Assembly (NCBI GenBank): GCA_036677505.1
Contig: JAVBWK010000033.1
Coordinates: 1-47,850 of the forward strand
From: UBA2227 sp036677505
GTDB taxonomy: Bacteria > Bacillota_I > Bacilli_A > Erysipelotrichales > Erysipelotrichaceae
Direction of reading: 5' to 3'
Length of the DNA stretch: 47,850 bases
Part shown: piece after piece, positions 23,684 to 31,859 of the stretch
Layout: every line of letters begins with the position of its first letter
Numbering within the stretch: position 1 is the first letter of the stretch
Translations under genes and position numbers: made by a program
Notes under the pieces: generated by a model
The model's database searches: none
Told to the model about the DNA's origin: nothing
What the model saw: the letters and a program-made list of their open reading frames with translations, nothing else

Positions 23684-25450
23684 ATGCGTTGGAGTTTAAA
23701 AGAGTTGTATGAATCATTTGAAGATGAAGCATTTGTTTCAGATGTCCGGAGGTTAGATGGTAAAATTGAGGAATTTGTCCGATGGGTCAATACTTCTTTG
23801 AACAAAGAGGATGATCCGGCACAAGTGATAATGAAATTTATCCGTTTCAGCGAAGAAATAACCATAATTTTGTCAAAATTATCGCAGTTTGCCAGTCTGA
23901 CCAGTGCAACCGATGCCAGAAATGAAGTGGCCTTGGATTATCTCAACCAGCTGAACATGAAATCTACTCAACTGACCCAGCCGAGTGTTGTTTTTCAGAC
24001 CTATCTTAAAGGGTTGGATTCGTTGCATGAAATCATCACTTCATCCTCTGAGCTGAGAGAGTATGCATTTTATCTTGATCAAATCAAGCTGAGAAGCCAA
24101 TATATGCTCAGCGAGAAAGAGGAAGTTGCCATTTCCAAAATGACCATGACGGGATCTACGGCTTGGAGCAACCTTCAAAATAAACTGTCATCGACGCTGA
24201 TGGTCGATGTGGATGTCGATCAACAGAAGAAATCATTGCCGTTGCCGGCGGTCAGAAATTTAGCGTATAGCGAGGATAAGGAAAAGCGGTTGGCAGGGTA
24301 TCAGGCGGAGATGGAAGCTTATAATAAAATCGAGGAATCATCCGCTGCCGCATTAAACGGTATCAAAGGTGAAGTCGTTACTTTGTGTGAATTGCGCGGT
24401 TTTGAGTCACCGTTGGAAGAAACACTGATCAAATCGCGAATGGATAAAGAAACTCTGGATGCAATGCTTACGGCCATCAAGGAGTATCTGCCGGTATTCA
24501 GAAAGTATCTGAGACGCAAAGCTGATTTGCTGGGACACACTCAGGGTTTGCCGTTCTACGATATGTTTGCGCCGATCGGCGAAGTCAATATGACGTACAC
24601 TTACCCGCAGGCCATGGATTTCATCATATCTCAGTTTAGAACATTCTCAAACCGGTTGGCTGATTTTACCCAGTATGCCTATGATCATGACTGGCTGGAT
24701 ATCGAACCGCGGGAAGGCAAGCGCGGCGGAGCTTTCTGTGCCAATCTTCACTCCATCAAAGAATCGCGCATTCTTTCCAATTTCAGCGGCAGCTTCTCGA
24801 ATATGACCACATTGGCCCATGAGTTGGGACATGCGTATCACGGGGCTAACCTGACAGATGAATCGGTACTTAACAGCCGATATCCGATGCCGATTGCTGA
24901 GACGGCTTCAATTTTCTGCGAGACGATCGTGGTGAATGCGGCTTTGAACCGTGCTTCAAAAGAGGAGCAACTGGCGATTTTGGAATCTTCGATCTCCGAT
25001 TCGACGCAAGTGATCGTAGATATTTATTCGCGTTTCTTGTTTGAAACTGCCCTGTTTGAACAGCGCAAGAATTCTGTGGTTTCGGTGGCGAAGTTAAAGG
25101 AACTCATGATTGCGGCTCAAAAGGAAGCCTATGGTGATGGTTTAGACCCGCAGTTTCTTCATCCGTATATGTGGATCAATAAACCGCACTACTACTCAGC
25201 CGGACTGAATTTTTATAACTTCCCGTACGCATTCGGTTTGTTATTCTCGAAAGGTTTGTATGCTGAGTATCTGAAACGTGGTGAAGAGTTTGTCTTGCAG
25301 TATGATGAACTGCTCAATGCTACCGGCAAAGAATTGATTGCGGATGTGGCTATGCGCATGAATGTGGATGTACGTAATCCGGAATTCTTCAGAAGTTCAC
25401 TGGCTTTGATTGAAGGGGATATCGAGAAATTCATTGAATTATCCAAATAA
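23684..25450 (+). CDS. pepF: M3 family oligoendopeptidase (PepF-like), copy 1
   Basis: A 588-residue zinc peptidase that cuts short peptides in the cytosol. The zinc site TLAHELGHAYHG is followed by the second-shell helix ETASIFCETIV. Length fits oligoendopeptidase F. GGAGGT lies before the ATG. A second, more distant M3 peptidase is encoded at 33717-35411, so the organism keeps two. A terminator overlaps the stop codon. Confidence 0.92.
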   Translation: MRWSLKELYESFEDEAFVSDVRRLDGKIEEFVRWVNTSLNKEDDPAQVIMKFIRFSEEITIILSKLSQFASLTSATDARNEVALDYLNQLNMKSTQLTQPSVVFQTYLKGLDSLHEIITSSSELREYAFYLDQIKLRSQYMLSEKEEVAISKMTMTGSTAWSNLQNKLSSTLMVDVDVDQQKKSLPLPAVRNLAYSEDKEKRLAGYQAEMEAYNKIEESSAAALNGIKGEVVTLCELRGFESPLEETLIKSRMDKETLDAMLTAIKEYLPVFRKYLRRKADLLGHTQGLPFYDMFAPIGEVNMTYTYPQAMDFIISQFRTFSNRLADFTQYAYDHDWLDIEPREGKRGGAFCANLHSIKESRILSNFSGSFSNMTTLAHELGHAYHGANLTDESVLNSRYPMPIAETASIFCETIVVNAALNRASKEEQLAILESSISDSTQVIVDIYSRFLFETALFEQRKNSVVSVAKLKELMIAAQKEAYGDGLDPQFLHPYMWINKPHYYSAGLNFYNFPYAFGLLFSKGLYAEYLKRGEEFVLQYDELLNATGKELIADVAMRMNVDVRNPEFFRSSLALIEGDIEKFIELSK

Positions 25451-25474
25451 CAGGGCTTCATACCTGTTTTTTTT
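25449..25474 (+). terminator. Intrinsic terminator after pepF copy 1
   Basis: AACAGG pairs with CCTGTT around an 8-base loop and runs into T8. Confidence 0.78.
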
Positions 25475-25483
25475 ATTAACATA

Positions 25484-25511
25484 TTGACAAATATCTATAT
25501 GTGGTTATCAT
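25484..25511 (+). promoter_or_regulatory. Promoter of the ArsR-permease cassette
   Basis: TTGACA at 25484-25489, 16 bases, TATCAT at 25506-25511. Confidence 0.72.
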
Positions 25512-25518
25512 ATAGATA
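25492..25518. promoter_or_regulatory. ArsR-type operator overlapping the promoter
   Basis: Perfect 10-base inverted repeat TATCTATATG / CATATAGATA separated by 7 bases. It spans the promoter spacer and -10, where ArsR/SmtB proteins normally bind. A second palindrome, ATATCGATAT, follows at 25520-25529. Confidence 0.75.
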
Positions 25519-25540
25519 GATATCGATATGAGGTGATAGG

Positions 25541-25837
25541 ATGGATGTTCCGGCTTGTTTTAAAGCTTTATCTGACGAAACGCGGTTTTCGATCTTTAAA
25601 CATCTGAAAGGTAAGGAGTTGTGTGCCTGTCAGCTGCTTGAAAATTTTCAGATCACACAACCGACCTTATCGTTTCATATGAAAAAACTGATTGAATGCG
25701 GTTTGGTCATCGGTCGAAAGGATGGGATCTGGATGCGTTATCGGATCAATGATGACGCAATCAATCAAGTGAGGTGGGTTCTTGAAGATTTGACCGAAGA
25801 AACGGTATCGGCATGTGAAGGAGGATGTTTGAAGTGA
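25541..25837 (+). CDS. ArsR/SmtB family metal(loid)-responsive repressor
   Basis: A 98-residue winged-helix repressor. The recognition helix region is QITQPTLSFHMKKLIECGLV. The ELCACQL segment (Cys28, Cys30) matches the ArsR metalloid-sensing site, with further Cys6, Cys92 and Cys96 (CEGGC). Likely relieves repression on binding arsenite or a related thiol-seeking ion. It represses its own operon through the repeat at 25492. The stop overlaps the permease start. Confidence 0.9.
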   Translation: MDVPACFKALSDETRFSIFKHLKGKELCACQLLENFQITQPTLSFHMKKLIECGLVIGRKDGIWMRYRINDDAINQVRWVLEDLTEETVSACEGGCLK

Positions 25838-26826
25838 ATATATTCAGTTGGCTCAATGACCAGATGTTGAAAATGGTTTGGTTGAGCGATCTTGTCGAAA
25901 AGTTGCTTACATTTCTGAAGGTTGACCTTCAGTCCCCCTGGGGAGCAAGTTTACATTTCTTTTTTTATGATGTCATTAAGATATTTATTCTGTTATCGGT
26001 ATTGATCTTCTTAATATCTTATATTCAAAGTTACTTTCCGCCTGAGCGAACCCGGCAGATACTGGGCAGACACAAAGGACTGACTGCCAGAATCTTTGCG
26101 GCTCTGTTGGGAACTGTGACTCCGTTTTGCTCGTGTTCATCCATTCCTTTGTTTATCGGTTTCACCAATGCCGGATTGCCGATCGGGGTGACATTTTCTT
26201 TTTTGATATCCTCGCCGTTGGTCGATATGGCATCCATCATTCTATTGGCAAGTATATTTGACTGGACCGTTGCGATTGCCTATGTCTTTGTCGGAATCAT
26301 CTTGGCGGTGATGGGCGGAAGCCTTATTTCATGGCTGAAGATGGAGAAGTATGTAGAAGGATTTATCTATGACAACCCTGTAGTCACACTTCAAACGGAA
26401 GAAATGACAAGAAAAGAGCGATTTGAGTTTGCGAAAGATCAAGTGAGGTTCATTGTAAACAAAGTGTGGATTTATGTGATCATCGGTGTAGGAATCGGTG
26501 CAGCCATTCATAATTACATTCCTGAGGCATGGATCACAGCAGTACTTGGTATCGATAAATGGTACTCGGTTCCCTTGGCAACATTGATCGGTGCGCCAAT
26601 TTATGCGGATATCTTTGGAACCTTGCCGATAGCTTCAGCGTTAGTAGAGAAGGGCGTCGGATTGGGGACCGCATTGGCCTTTCTGATGGCAGTAACGACA
26701 CTCAGCCTGCCATCGATCATTCTGCTGAGAAATGTCGTGAAGACGAAACTGCTCGCATTGTTTATCGGTTATTGTCTTGTCGGAATCATGTTTATCGGCT
26801 TTTTGTTTAATATCCTGATGGGATAG
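25834..26826 (+). CDS. ArsP/DUF318-type permease
   Basis: A 330-residue membrane protein with about eight helices. It carries the signature TPFCSCSSIPLFIGF, followed by GLPIGVTFSFLISSPLVDMA, of the permease family that includes the organoarsenical exporter ArsP. The GTG at 25834 is chosen: AAGGAGG ends 9 bases before it, while the in-frame ATG at 25825 touches that ribosome site. Placed behind an ArsR repressor and in front of a thioredoxin-like gene, it probably exports a metal(loid) species; the exact ion is open. Confidence 0.87.
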   Translation: MNIFSWLNDQMLKMVWLSDLVEKLLTFLKVDLQSPWGASLHFFFYDVIKIFILLSVLIFLISYIQSYFPPERTRQILGRHKGLTARIFAALLGTVTPFCSCSSIPLFIGFTNAGLPIGVTFSFLISSPLVDMASIILLASIFDWTVAIAYVFVGIILAVMGGSLISWLKMEKYVEGFIYDNPVVTLQTEEMTRKERFEFAKDQVRFIVNKVWIYVIIGVGIGAAIHNYIPEAWITAVLGIDKWYSVPLATLIGAPIYADIFGTLPIASALVEKGVGLGTALAFLMAVTTLSLPSIILLRNVVKTKLLALFIGYCLVGIMFIGFLFNILMG

Positions 26827-26836
26827 GGAGGAAAAA

Positions 26837-27091
26837 ATGATTATTAAGATTTTAGGTTCAGGTTGTGCAAACTGTAGGAAATTGGAAATCAATGCCCGTG
26901 AGGCGGTCAAACAATTGGGGCTGGGTGCAGATTTTGTTAAGGTTACCGATTTTAAGGATATCGCAAGTTACGGTATCATGCGTACACCGGGATTGGTATT
27001 TGATGACAAGGTCGTCAGTTATGGCAAAGTCACCGACACTCAGGCAATCGTTGAATTACTTAAGGAGTACATGATGGAAAGAAGAATCTGA
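26837..27091 (+). CDS. Small thioredoxin-fold protein (redox-active disulfide type)
   Basis: An 84-residue protein with the fold of the small thioredoxins that accompany ArsP-type permeases. It has CANC at residues 10-13 (GSGCANCRKLE), cis-Pro in MRTPGLVFDD, and no signal peptide. It could reduce or hand over the metalloid substrate to the permease. GGGAGG precedes the ATG, 10 bases after the permease stop. A terminator overlaps its end. Confidence 0.85.
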   Translation: MIIKILGSGCANCRKLEINAREAVKQLGLGADFVKVTDFKDIASYGIMRTPGLVFDDKVVSYGKVTDTQAIVELLKEYMMERRI

Positions 27092-27105
27092 AAAGATTCT
27101 TTTTT
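27083..27105 (+). terminator. Terminator of the ArsR-permease-thioredoxin cassette
   Basis: AGAATCT pairs with AGATTCT around a GAAA loop, then T6. Confidence 0.8.
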
Positions 27106-27209
27106 ATGAGAATGAGCATGCAAGAATCAGTGATAAATAATTGCATGATGTCAATGTTTCACAAATTGCTGTTAAAAGACTGCTTAAATTTAAAACTGCA
27201 ACGATATAG

Positions 27210-27218
27210 TGTTATAAT
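27210..27218 (+). promoter_or_regulatory. Extended -10 promoter of the GGDEF/EAL gene
   Basis: TGTTATAAT, 26 bases before the ATG. The -35 (TTTAAA, 18-base spacer) is poor. Bases 27106-27205 show no other feature. Confidence 0.55.
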
Positions 27219-27244
27219 GATAAACAAAGGGCAGGACCGATTTA

Positions 27245-28855
27245 ATGAAAGCATTGATTGGAGTCTTTCGAAAGATCAATCGATGGATACTGAGCTTCCG
27301 TGGAAAGCCGTTTTTTGAAGCGCTGCGATTTTTCATTTTTTATATAACGTTGGGCATCGTTTGGATCATCTGGTCGGACAAATGGTTAGCGGCGATCGTG
27401 GATGATTACACGTTATTCATCGAGTTACAGACATACAAAGGTTGGTTTTATGTCATTGTCTCAGGGTTGTTGTTTTTTGTAATTCTCAGATCACGTCTGA
27501 AAATGCTAAAAGAACTTTCCGACAGACTCATACACCAGGCAACCACCGATGAACTGACTCATTTGCCCAACAAAAGCAAACTTACCAATCTGATCGATGA
27601 AGTCATCAAAAACAACAGAGAACATGTCCGATATGCTTTGATATCCATGGATTTGGATGATTTTTCGAACATCAATGATCTTTTGGGATATCATATCGGA
27701 GATCAGCTGATATTCTCTATTGCCGAGCAAATCAAACCGCTGGTTCAATCGGATGACATTTTTGGAAGAGACAGTGACGGGTTTGTTCTTTTTGTCAATA
27801 TCGACGAATTGAATGATGCACAGCTGATCCATTTTCTTAAGGATATTCAGAAGATTGTCAATCAGCCCTTTAACATTGCCAATCAAATGCTGTTTATCAC
27901 TTGCACGATGGGCATATCAAAGTATCCCAAAGACGGAGGGAATTTTGCGGAACTGTATAAGGCAGCCAATGCGGCCATTCACCAGCTGAAGGAAAAAGGA
28001 AAAAATGATTATCATTTTTTCACAGAGAAGTATCATGTCGAACGGGTCGAGCGTGTGACCATGATGAATGAACTTCGCAAATCCATCGATGATCAACAGC
28101 TTTATATGGTATTTCAGCCGATTTATCAAATGATCACAAACCGTATCGTTGCTTTCGAAGCACTGATCCGCTGGAAGAGTCCGACATTCGGAGAGGTTTC
28201 CCCGGCAATCTTTATTGAGTACTCGGAGAATACCGGTCTGATACATATGATTGATGAGTATGTGTTTGAAAATGTCATTCGTATGCGTAAAGAATGGTGT
28301 GAAAAAGGGTTTGGCCATATTACGATGTCCATCAATCTGTCAGCCAAAGGTCTCAGCAACCTATCATTAATGAAAAAGATTAAGCAATGGATCGAACAGT
28401 ATGACATTGACCCGCATTATATTCAGGTTGAAATCACGGAAACTGCGTTGATTGCGAATTTTGATTATGCCATTGAGAATCTGAGGTTTTTAAAATCATT
28501 GGGATTCAGTATTGCTTTAGACGATTTCGGTTCAGGTTATTCATCTTTGACCTATCTGCAATCCCTTCCAATTGATACATTGAAAATCGATCGGTCATTT
28601 ACCAAAAACATCGGCAAAGACAACAAGCAGGATGTGATATTAGAGACGATCATCAGCCTTGCGGATGAACTGAACCTAAAACTGGTTATCGAGGGCATCG
28701 AAGGTCAATCACAAAAAGACTATCTGATCATGCATGACTGTCTTTTTGGACAGGGATACTTTTTCAGCCCTCCAATCGACATAGACAAAGCTTATGAACT
28801 GATTAAAAACGATTTATTTGAAGCCAGCGATAAAACCTTGGCCGATATGATATAA
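27245..28855 (+). CDS. Membrane-anchored degenerate GGDEF / intact EAL protein
   Basis: A 536-residue protein. Two membrane helices (about 28-50 and 66-83) lead into a GGDEF domain (about 95-255) and an EAL domain (about 275-525). The GGDEF signature is replaced by GRDSDGF at 174-180, so cyclase activity is unlikely. The EAL site is intact: EAL at 305-307, NLSAKGL, EITETAL, DDFGSGYSSL, KIDRSF, and QGYFFSPP. Predicted c-di-GMP phosphodiesterase, perhaps with the GGDEF half as a GTP-sensing module. The stop codon is inside the next gene's -10. Confidence 0.9.
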   Translation: MKALIGVFRKINRWILSFRGKPFFEALRFFIFYITLGIVWIIWSDKWLAAIVDDYTLFIELQTYKGWFYVIVSGLLFFVILRSRLKMLKELSDRLIHQATTDELTHLPNKSKLTNLIDEVIKNNREHVRYALISMDLDDFSNINDLLGYHIGDQLIFSIAEQIKPLVQSDDIFGRDSDGFVLFVNIDELNDAQLIHFLKDIQKIVNQPFNIANQMLFITCTMGISKYPKDGGNFAELYKAANAAIHQLKEKGKNDYHFFTEKYHVERVERVTMMNELRKSIDDQQLYMVFQPIYQMITNRIVAFEALIRWKSPTFGEVSPAIFIEYSENTGLIHMIDEYVFENVIRMRKEWCEKGFGHITMSINLSAKGLSNLSLMKKIKQWIEQYDIDPHYIQVEITETALIANFDYAIENLRFLKSLGFSIALDDFGSGYSSLTYLQSLPIDTLKIDRSFTKNIGKDNKQDVILETIISLADELNLKLVIEGIEGQSQKDYLIMHDCLFGQGYFFSPPIDIDKAYELIKNDLFEASDKTLADMI

Positions 28856-28856
28856 T
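28848..28856 (+). promoter_or_regulatory. Extended -10 promoter of the BusR-like gene, overlapping the EAL stop codon
   Basis: TGATATAAT; its TAA is the stop codon of the upstream gene. No -35 box is visible. Confidence 0.5.
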
Positions 28857-28878
28857 ATCGCTGAATGTGGGTGAATCT

Positions 28879-29502
28879 ATGAAAAAAACTGCACCGGATC
28901 AACCGGTTTATGCTCAAATAGCCTTAGATATCTGTGCCCGGATTGCCCGGGGTGATTTAAAAGAGAACGCAAAGTTCTCCGGACGATCTGTGATGTCCAG
29001 CGAGTATGGCGTTTCTCCGGAAACGATCCGGCGGGCACTGAACCTATTGCAAGATGAAGATATCGTGGCCGTACATCATAACAGCGGCGTCGTGATCAAG
29101 TCGAAAGACAATGCATTGAAATACTTGCAGCAGTATTCGTATGTCAATGATATCCACAGTTTGAAATTACAGCTGAAGGAAATGATGAAAGAACGAGATC
29201 TTTTGGATCAGAAGATTTTCGGACTGGTCGAACATATCATCGACCTTAATGACCGTTTCAGTTATACCGATCCTTTGCGCAAATTCGAAATCGAAATCCC
29301 TGAAGGATCATCTTTGATTGGTAAAACAGTTAAAGAAGCCGCATTTTATCAGCACACTCAAGCAACGGTCATTGCGATCCGACGCGGGAAACAAACGATT
29401 TTATCACCAGGCCCCGATGCGAGATTTGAAGCCAGCGACGTCATCGTCGTCATTGGCAGTGTCGATTTGGCTTCGAGAGTCGAAGAGTTCATTGCCCGAT
29501 AG
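28879..29502 (+). CDS. GntR-type HTH with RCK_C domain (BusR-like c-di-AMP regulator)
   Basis: A 207-residue regulator. Residues about 5-75 are a GntR winged helix (VMSSEYGVSPETIRRALNLL), about 85-130 a coiled coil, and about 135-207 a TrkA-C/RCK_C domain (EIPEGSSLIGKTVKEAAF, ending in SDVIVVIGS). BusR of streptococci and lactococci has this layout, binds c-di-AMP through RCK_C and represses osmolyte uptake. No osmolyte transporter is adjacent, so the target is elsewhere or differs. The ATG at 28879 is preferred to the GTG at 28867; the ribosome site is weak (GGGTGA). Confidence 0.82.
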   Translation: MKKTAPDQPVYAQIALDICARIARGDLKENAKFSGRSVMSSEYGVSPETIRRALNLLQDEDIVAVHHNSGVVIKSKDNALKYLQQYSYVNDIHSLKLQLKEMMKERDLLDQKIFGLVEHIIDLNDRFSYTDPLRKFEIEIPEGSSLIGKTVKEAAFYQHTQATVIAIRRGKQTILSPGPDARFEASDVIVVIGSVDLASRVEEFIAR

Positions 29503-29526
29503 CAACGGTATCCGTTGCTTTTTTTA
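29501..29526 (+). terminator. Intrinsic terminator after the BusR-like gene
   Basis: AGCAACGG pairs with CCGTTGCT around TAT, then T8. The U32 gene begins 17 bases later, so some read-through may be needed unless a promoter is hidden. Confidence 0.78.
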
Positions 29527-29542
29527 AGTGAATGAGGACAAC

Positions 29543-31819
29543 ATGAACAAGAAACCGGAATTATTAGCACCGGCCGGATCAATGGATGCGGTGATTGCCG
29601 CCGTACAATCCGGATGTGACGCCATTTATTGTGGATTGCAGCGATTCAGTGCACGGGCAACGGCCGTGAATTTCACGATGGATGAAATGGCGGAAGTCAT
29701 CCGTTATTGCCATATATTTGGAGTAAAGGTTTATATAACTGTTAATACGTTGATAAGTGATGAACAGATGAAAGCGGTCGTATCGATGATTGTTGAAGCT
29801 GCGAAGTTGGGTGCCGATGCTTTTATTGTTCAGGACTTTGGACTGATGAGTGTTTTGCACCACCGCTATCCCGAAATAGAACTGCATGCCTCAACGCAGA
29901 TGCACGTGCATCACCCCAGCCAAGTGAATCTTTTGCATAACGCCGGGATCACCCGGTTTGTCATAGCACGGGAAACACCCATAGAAACTGTAAGAGAGTT
30001 TGTCAAGACCGCTCATCCGATCGAAGTGTTTGTCCATGGAGCCTTGTGTATGAGTTACTCCGGTCAGTGTCAGATGAGCTATATCATCGGATCACGCTCT
30101 GCCAACAAAGGAGAATGTGCACAGCCATGCCGGTTACCGTATCAGTTGTTAAGACATCAACAAGGACAATGGATTCCGGTAGTCAGTCAATCTCCGTATC
30201 TGCTCAGTACAGCTGACCTAAACACACTTGACTATCTTGAAGAGGTGGTTAATGCCGGGGTTGCCAGTCTGAAAATCGAAGGCCGCTTAAAACGTCCGGA
30301 GTATGTTGCGGCCGCAGTCAAAGCATATCGCAAAAAACTGGATGATCCTATGGCCTTACTTGAGCAAGATCAGAAAGCCATTGCTCAAATGTTCAACCGC
30401 AACTTTACCAAAGGGCATTTGTTCCATGAAAATTCCCGCTTTTTTGTCAGCGGTGACAAGCCGAATCATATCGGGACACCTCTGGGGATCATTGATGAAA
30501 TCAAAGGACAATACATGATCATTGCCTTATCCGATGAGCTGAGAACCGGAGATGGTATCCGAATCTTGAATGATTTGGATGAAGGCATGACTGTATCGCG
30601 GATGTGGTTTGATAAAACTGAAATCACATCAGCATCAAAAGGGCAAAAAGTGCGAATTTATCGTGTCGACGGAGCAAAATCCGGGGATCGGGTCCATAAA
30701 ACAACGGATAAGACCTTGATTGACCGGCTGCGGTATGAGATAGAGAATATTCATCGTACCGTATCGATTACGGGACATTTTGTGGCAAAGACAGGCCAAC
30801 CGATGAAACTGACAGTCACAAACGGTGTTAAGAAGGCGGAAGTCACTTCGTTGGATGTTGTTGAGGCTGCAAGAAGCAAACCGACAGGGAAAGAAGAGAT
30901 TTTAAGGCAACTCAGTAAGACGTTGGATACTCCTTATCGGTTCAGTGAAATCACGTGGGATACGGATGAGAACATTTTTATTGCAGTATCGAAAATCAAT
31001 GCCTTACGACGGGAAGCTCTCGAAAAGCTCAGCGAACAGACGTTGATCGACATTTATGAAAGACCAAGTATTTCGGAAATCAAATTCGAGCAGCCGTCGT
31101 TATCATTTCGTTTCAGCTGTACAAAGACAGAGCACATCGATCTGGTGTGGGAGAGTGGGTTTAAACATATCCTGATAAGTGAAACCGTGCTGGCATCTTA
31201 CTGTCAGGGCAAAGGTATTCCATATATCTGGCAGACTCCTCGCATTCACTCATCGAAGCCGTTTGATTATGCAGTTGAATGGTGTATCGGCGAAGTCGGT
31301 CAGATAAGATTCGGCCGCAGAATGAGTGGTGACTGGCCGCTCAATGTGACAAACAAAGATTCGGTTCTTTGGCTGTTATCTTTGGGATTAAGCAGCGTTA
31401 TGTTATCAGCAGAGTGTACGATGGATGATGTGGCATCGATCATGAGAATAAGAAATGATGATCATAAACATCTGCCATGTGAAGTAGCAATCTATGGAAA
31501 ACGGGAGATGATGGTTTTGAAACACTGTCCCATCGCCTACACGCTGACTGACGGCAAGCAACCGGGATGCACCTTGTGTACGCAACATGAGTATGCCATA
31601 AAAGACAGGAAAAACAAGATATATCCATTGATCAAAGATGATATGTGCCATATGCATTTGTTTGAGAATCAGGCGTTCGATCAAATGAATCTTACCTCCG
31701 CGTATTTCGATTTGGGTATCCGGATGTTTCGGGTGACATTCACCGATGAGTCTGATGAAGAAATCCGTCGAATTGTTAACGGATGCATCGATTTAACAAA
31801 GAATTTACAACAAATTTAA
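29543..31819 (+). CDS. U32 family peptidase (RlhA/YrrO-like)
   Basis: A 758-residue protein of the large U32 class. It opens with PELLAPAGSMDAVIAAVQ and has the TIM-barrel stretch YCGLQRFSARA. A Cys set around residues 172-198 (CMSYSGQCQMS, GECAQPCR) is likely to hold an iron-sulfur cluster, and late Cys pairs lie in PGCTLCTQ. E. coli RlhA of this family hydroxylates 23S rRNA at C2501 together with prephenate-linked chemistry; others are annotated as collagenases. An RNA-modification role is more likely than proteolysis. ATGAGGA precedes the ATG at 29543. Confidence 0.87.
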   Translation: MNKKPELLAPAGSMDAVIAAVQSGCDAIYCGLQRFSARATAVNFTMDEMAEVIRYCHIFGVKVYITVNTLISDEQMKAVVSMIVEAAKLGADAFIVQDFGLMSVLHHRYPEIELHASTQMHVHHPSQVNLLHNAGITRFVIARETPIETVREFVKTAHPIEVFVHGALCMSYSGQCQMSYIIGSRSANKGECAQPCRLPYQLLRHQQGQWIPVVSQSPYLLSTADLNTLDYLEEVVNAGVASLKIEGRLKRPEYVAAAVKAYRKKLDDPMALLEQDQKAIAQMFNRNFTKGHLFHENSRFFVSGDKPNHIGTPLGIIDEIKGQYMIIALSDELRTGDGIRILNDLDEGMTVSRMWFDKTEITSASKGQKVRIYRVDGAKSGDRVHKTTDKTLIDRLRYEIENIHRTVSITGHFVAKTGQPMKLTVTNGVKKAEVTSLDVVEAARSKPTGKEEILRQLSKTLDTPYRFSEITWDTDENIFIAVSKINALRREALEKLSEQTLIDIYERPSISEIKFEQPSLSFRFSCTKTEHIDLVWESGFKHILISETVLASYCQGKGIPYIWQTPRIHSSKPFDYAVEWCIGEVGQIRFGRRMSGDWPLNVTNKDSVLWLLSLGLSSVMLSAECTMDDVASIMRIRNDDHKHLPCEVAIYGKREMMVLKHCPIAYTLTDGKQPGCTLCTQHEYAIKDRKNKIYPLIKDDMCHMHLFENQAFDQMNLTSAYFDLGIRMFRVTFTDESDEEIRRIVNGCIDLTKNLQQI

Positions 31820-31825
31820 AATCTC

Positions 31826-31834
31826 TGATATAAT
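31826..31834 (+). promoter_or_regulatory. Extended -10 promoter of the UMF1 transporter gene
   Basis: TGATATAAT, 25 bases before the ATG. A TTTACA at 31804-31809 is 19 bases upstream of the -10, rather far. Confidence 0.58.
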
Positions 31835-31859
31835 GAAAACAAAAGAAAAGGGGACATGT

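Noticed and set aside
25825..25833. ATG start for the ArsP-like permease
   Set aside because: It directly touches the Shine-Dalgarno; the GTG at 25834 has proper spacing.
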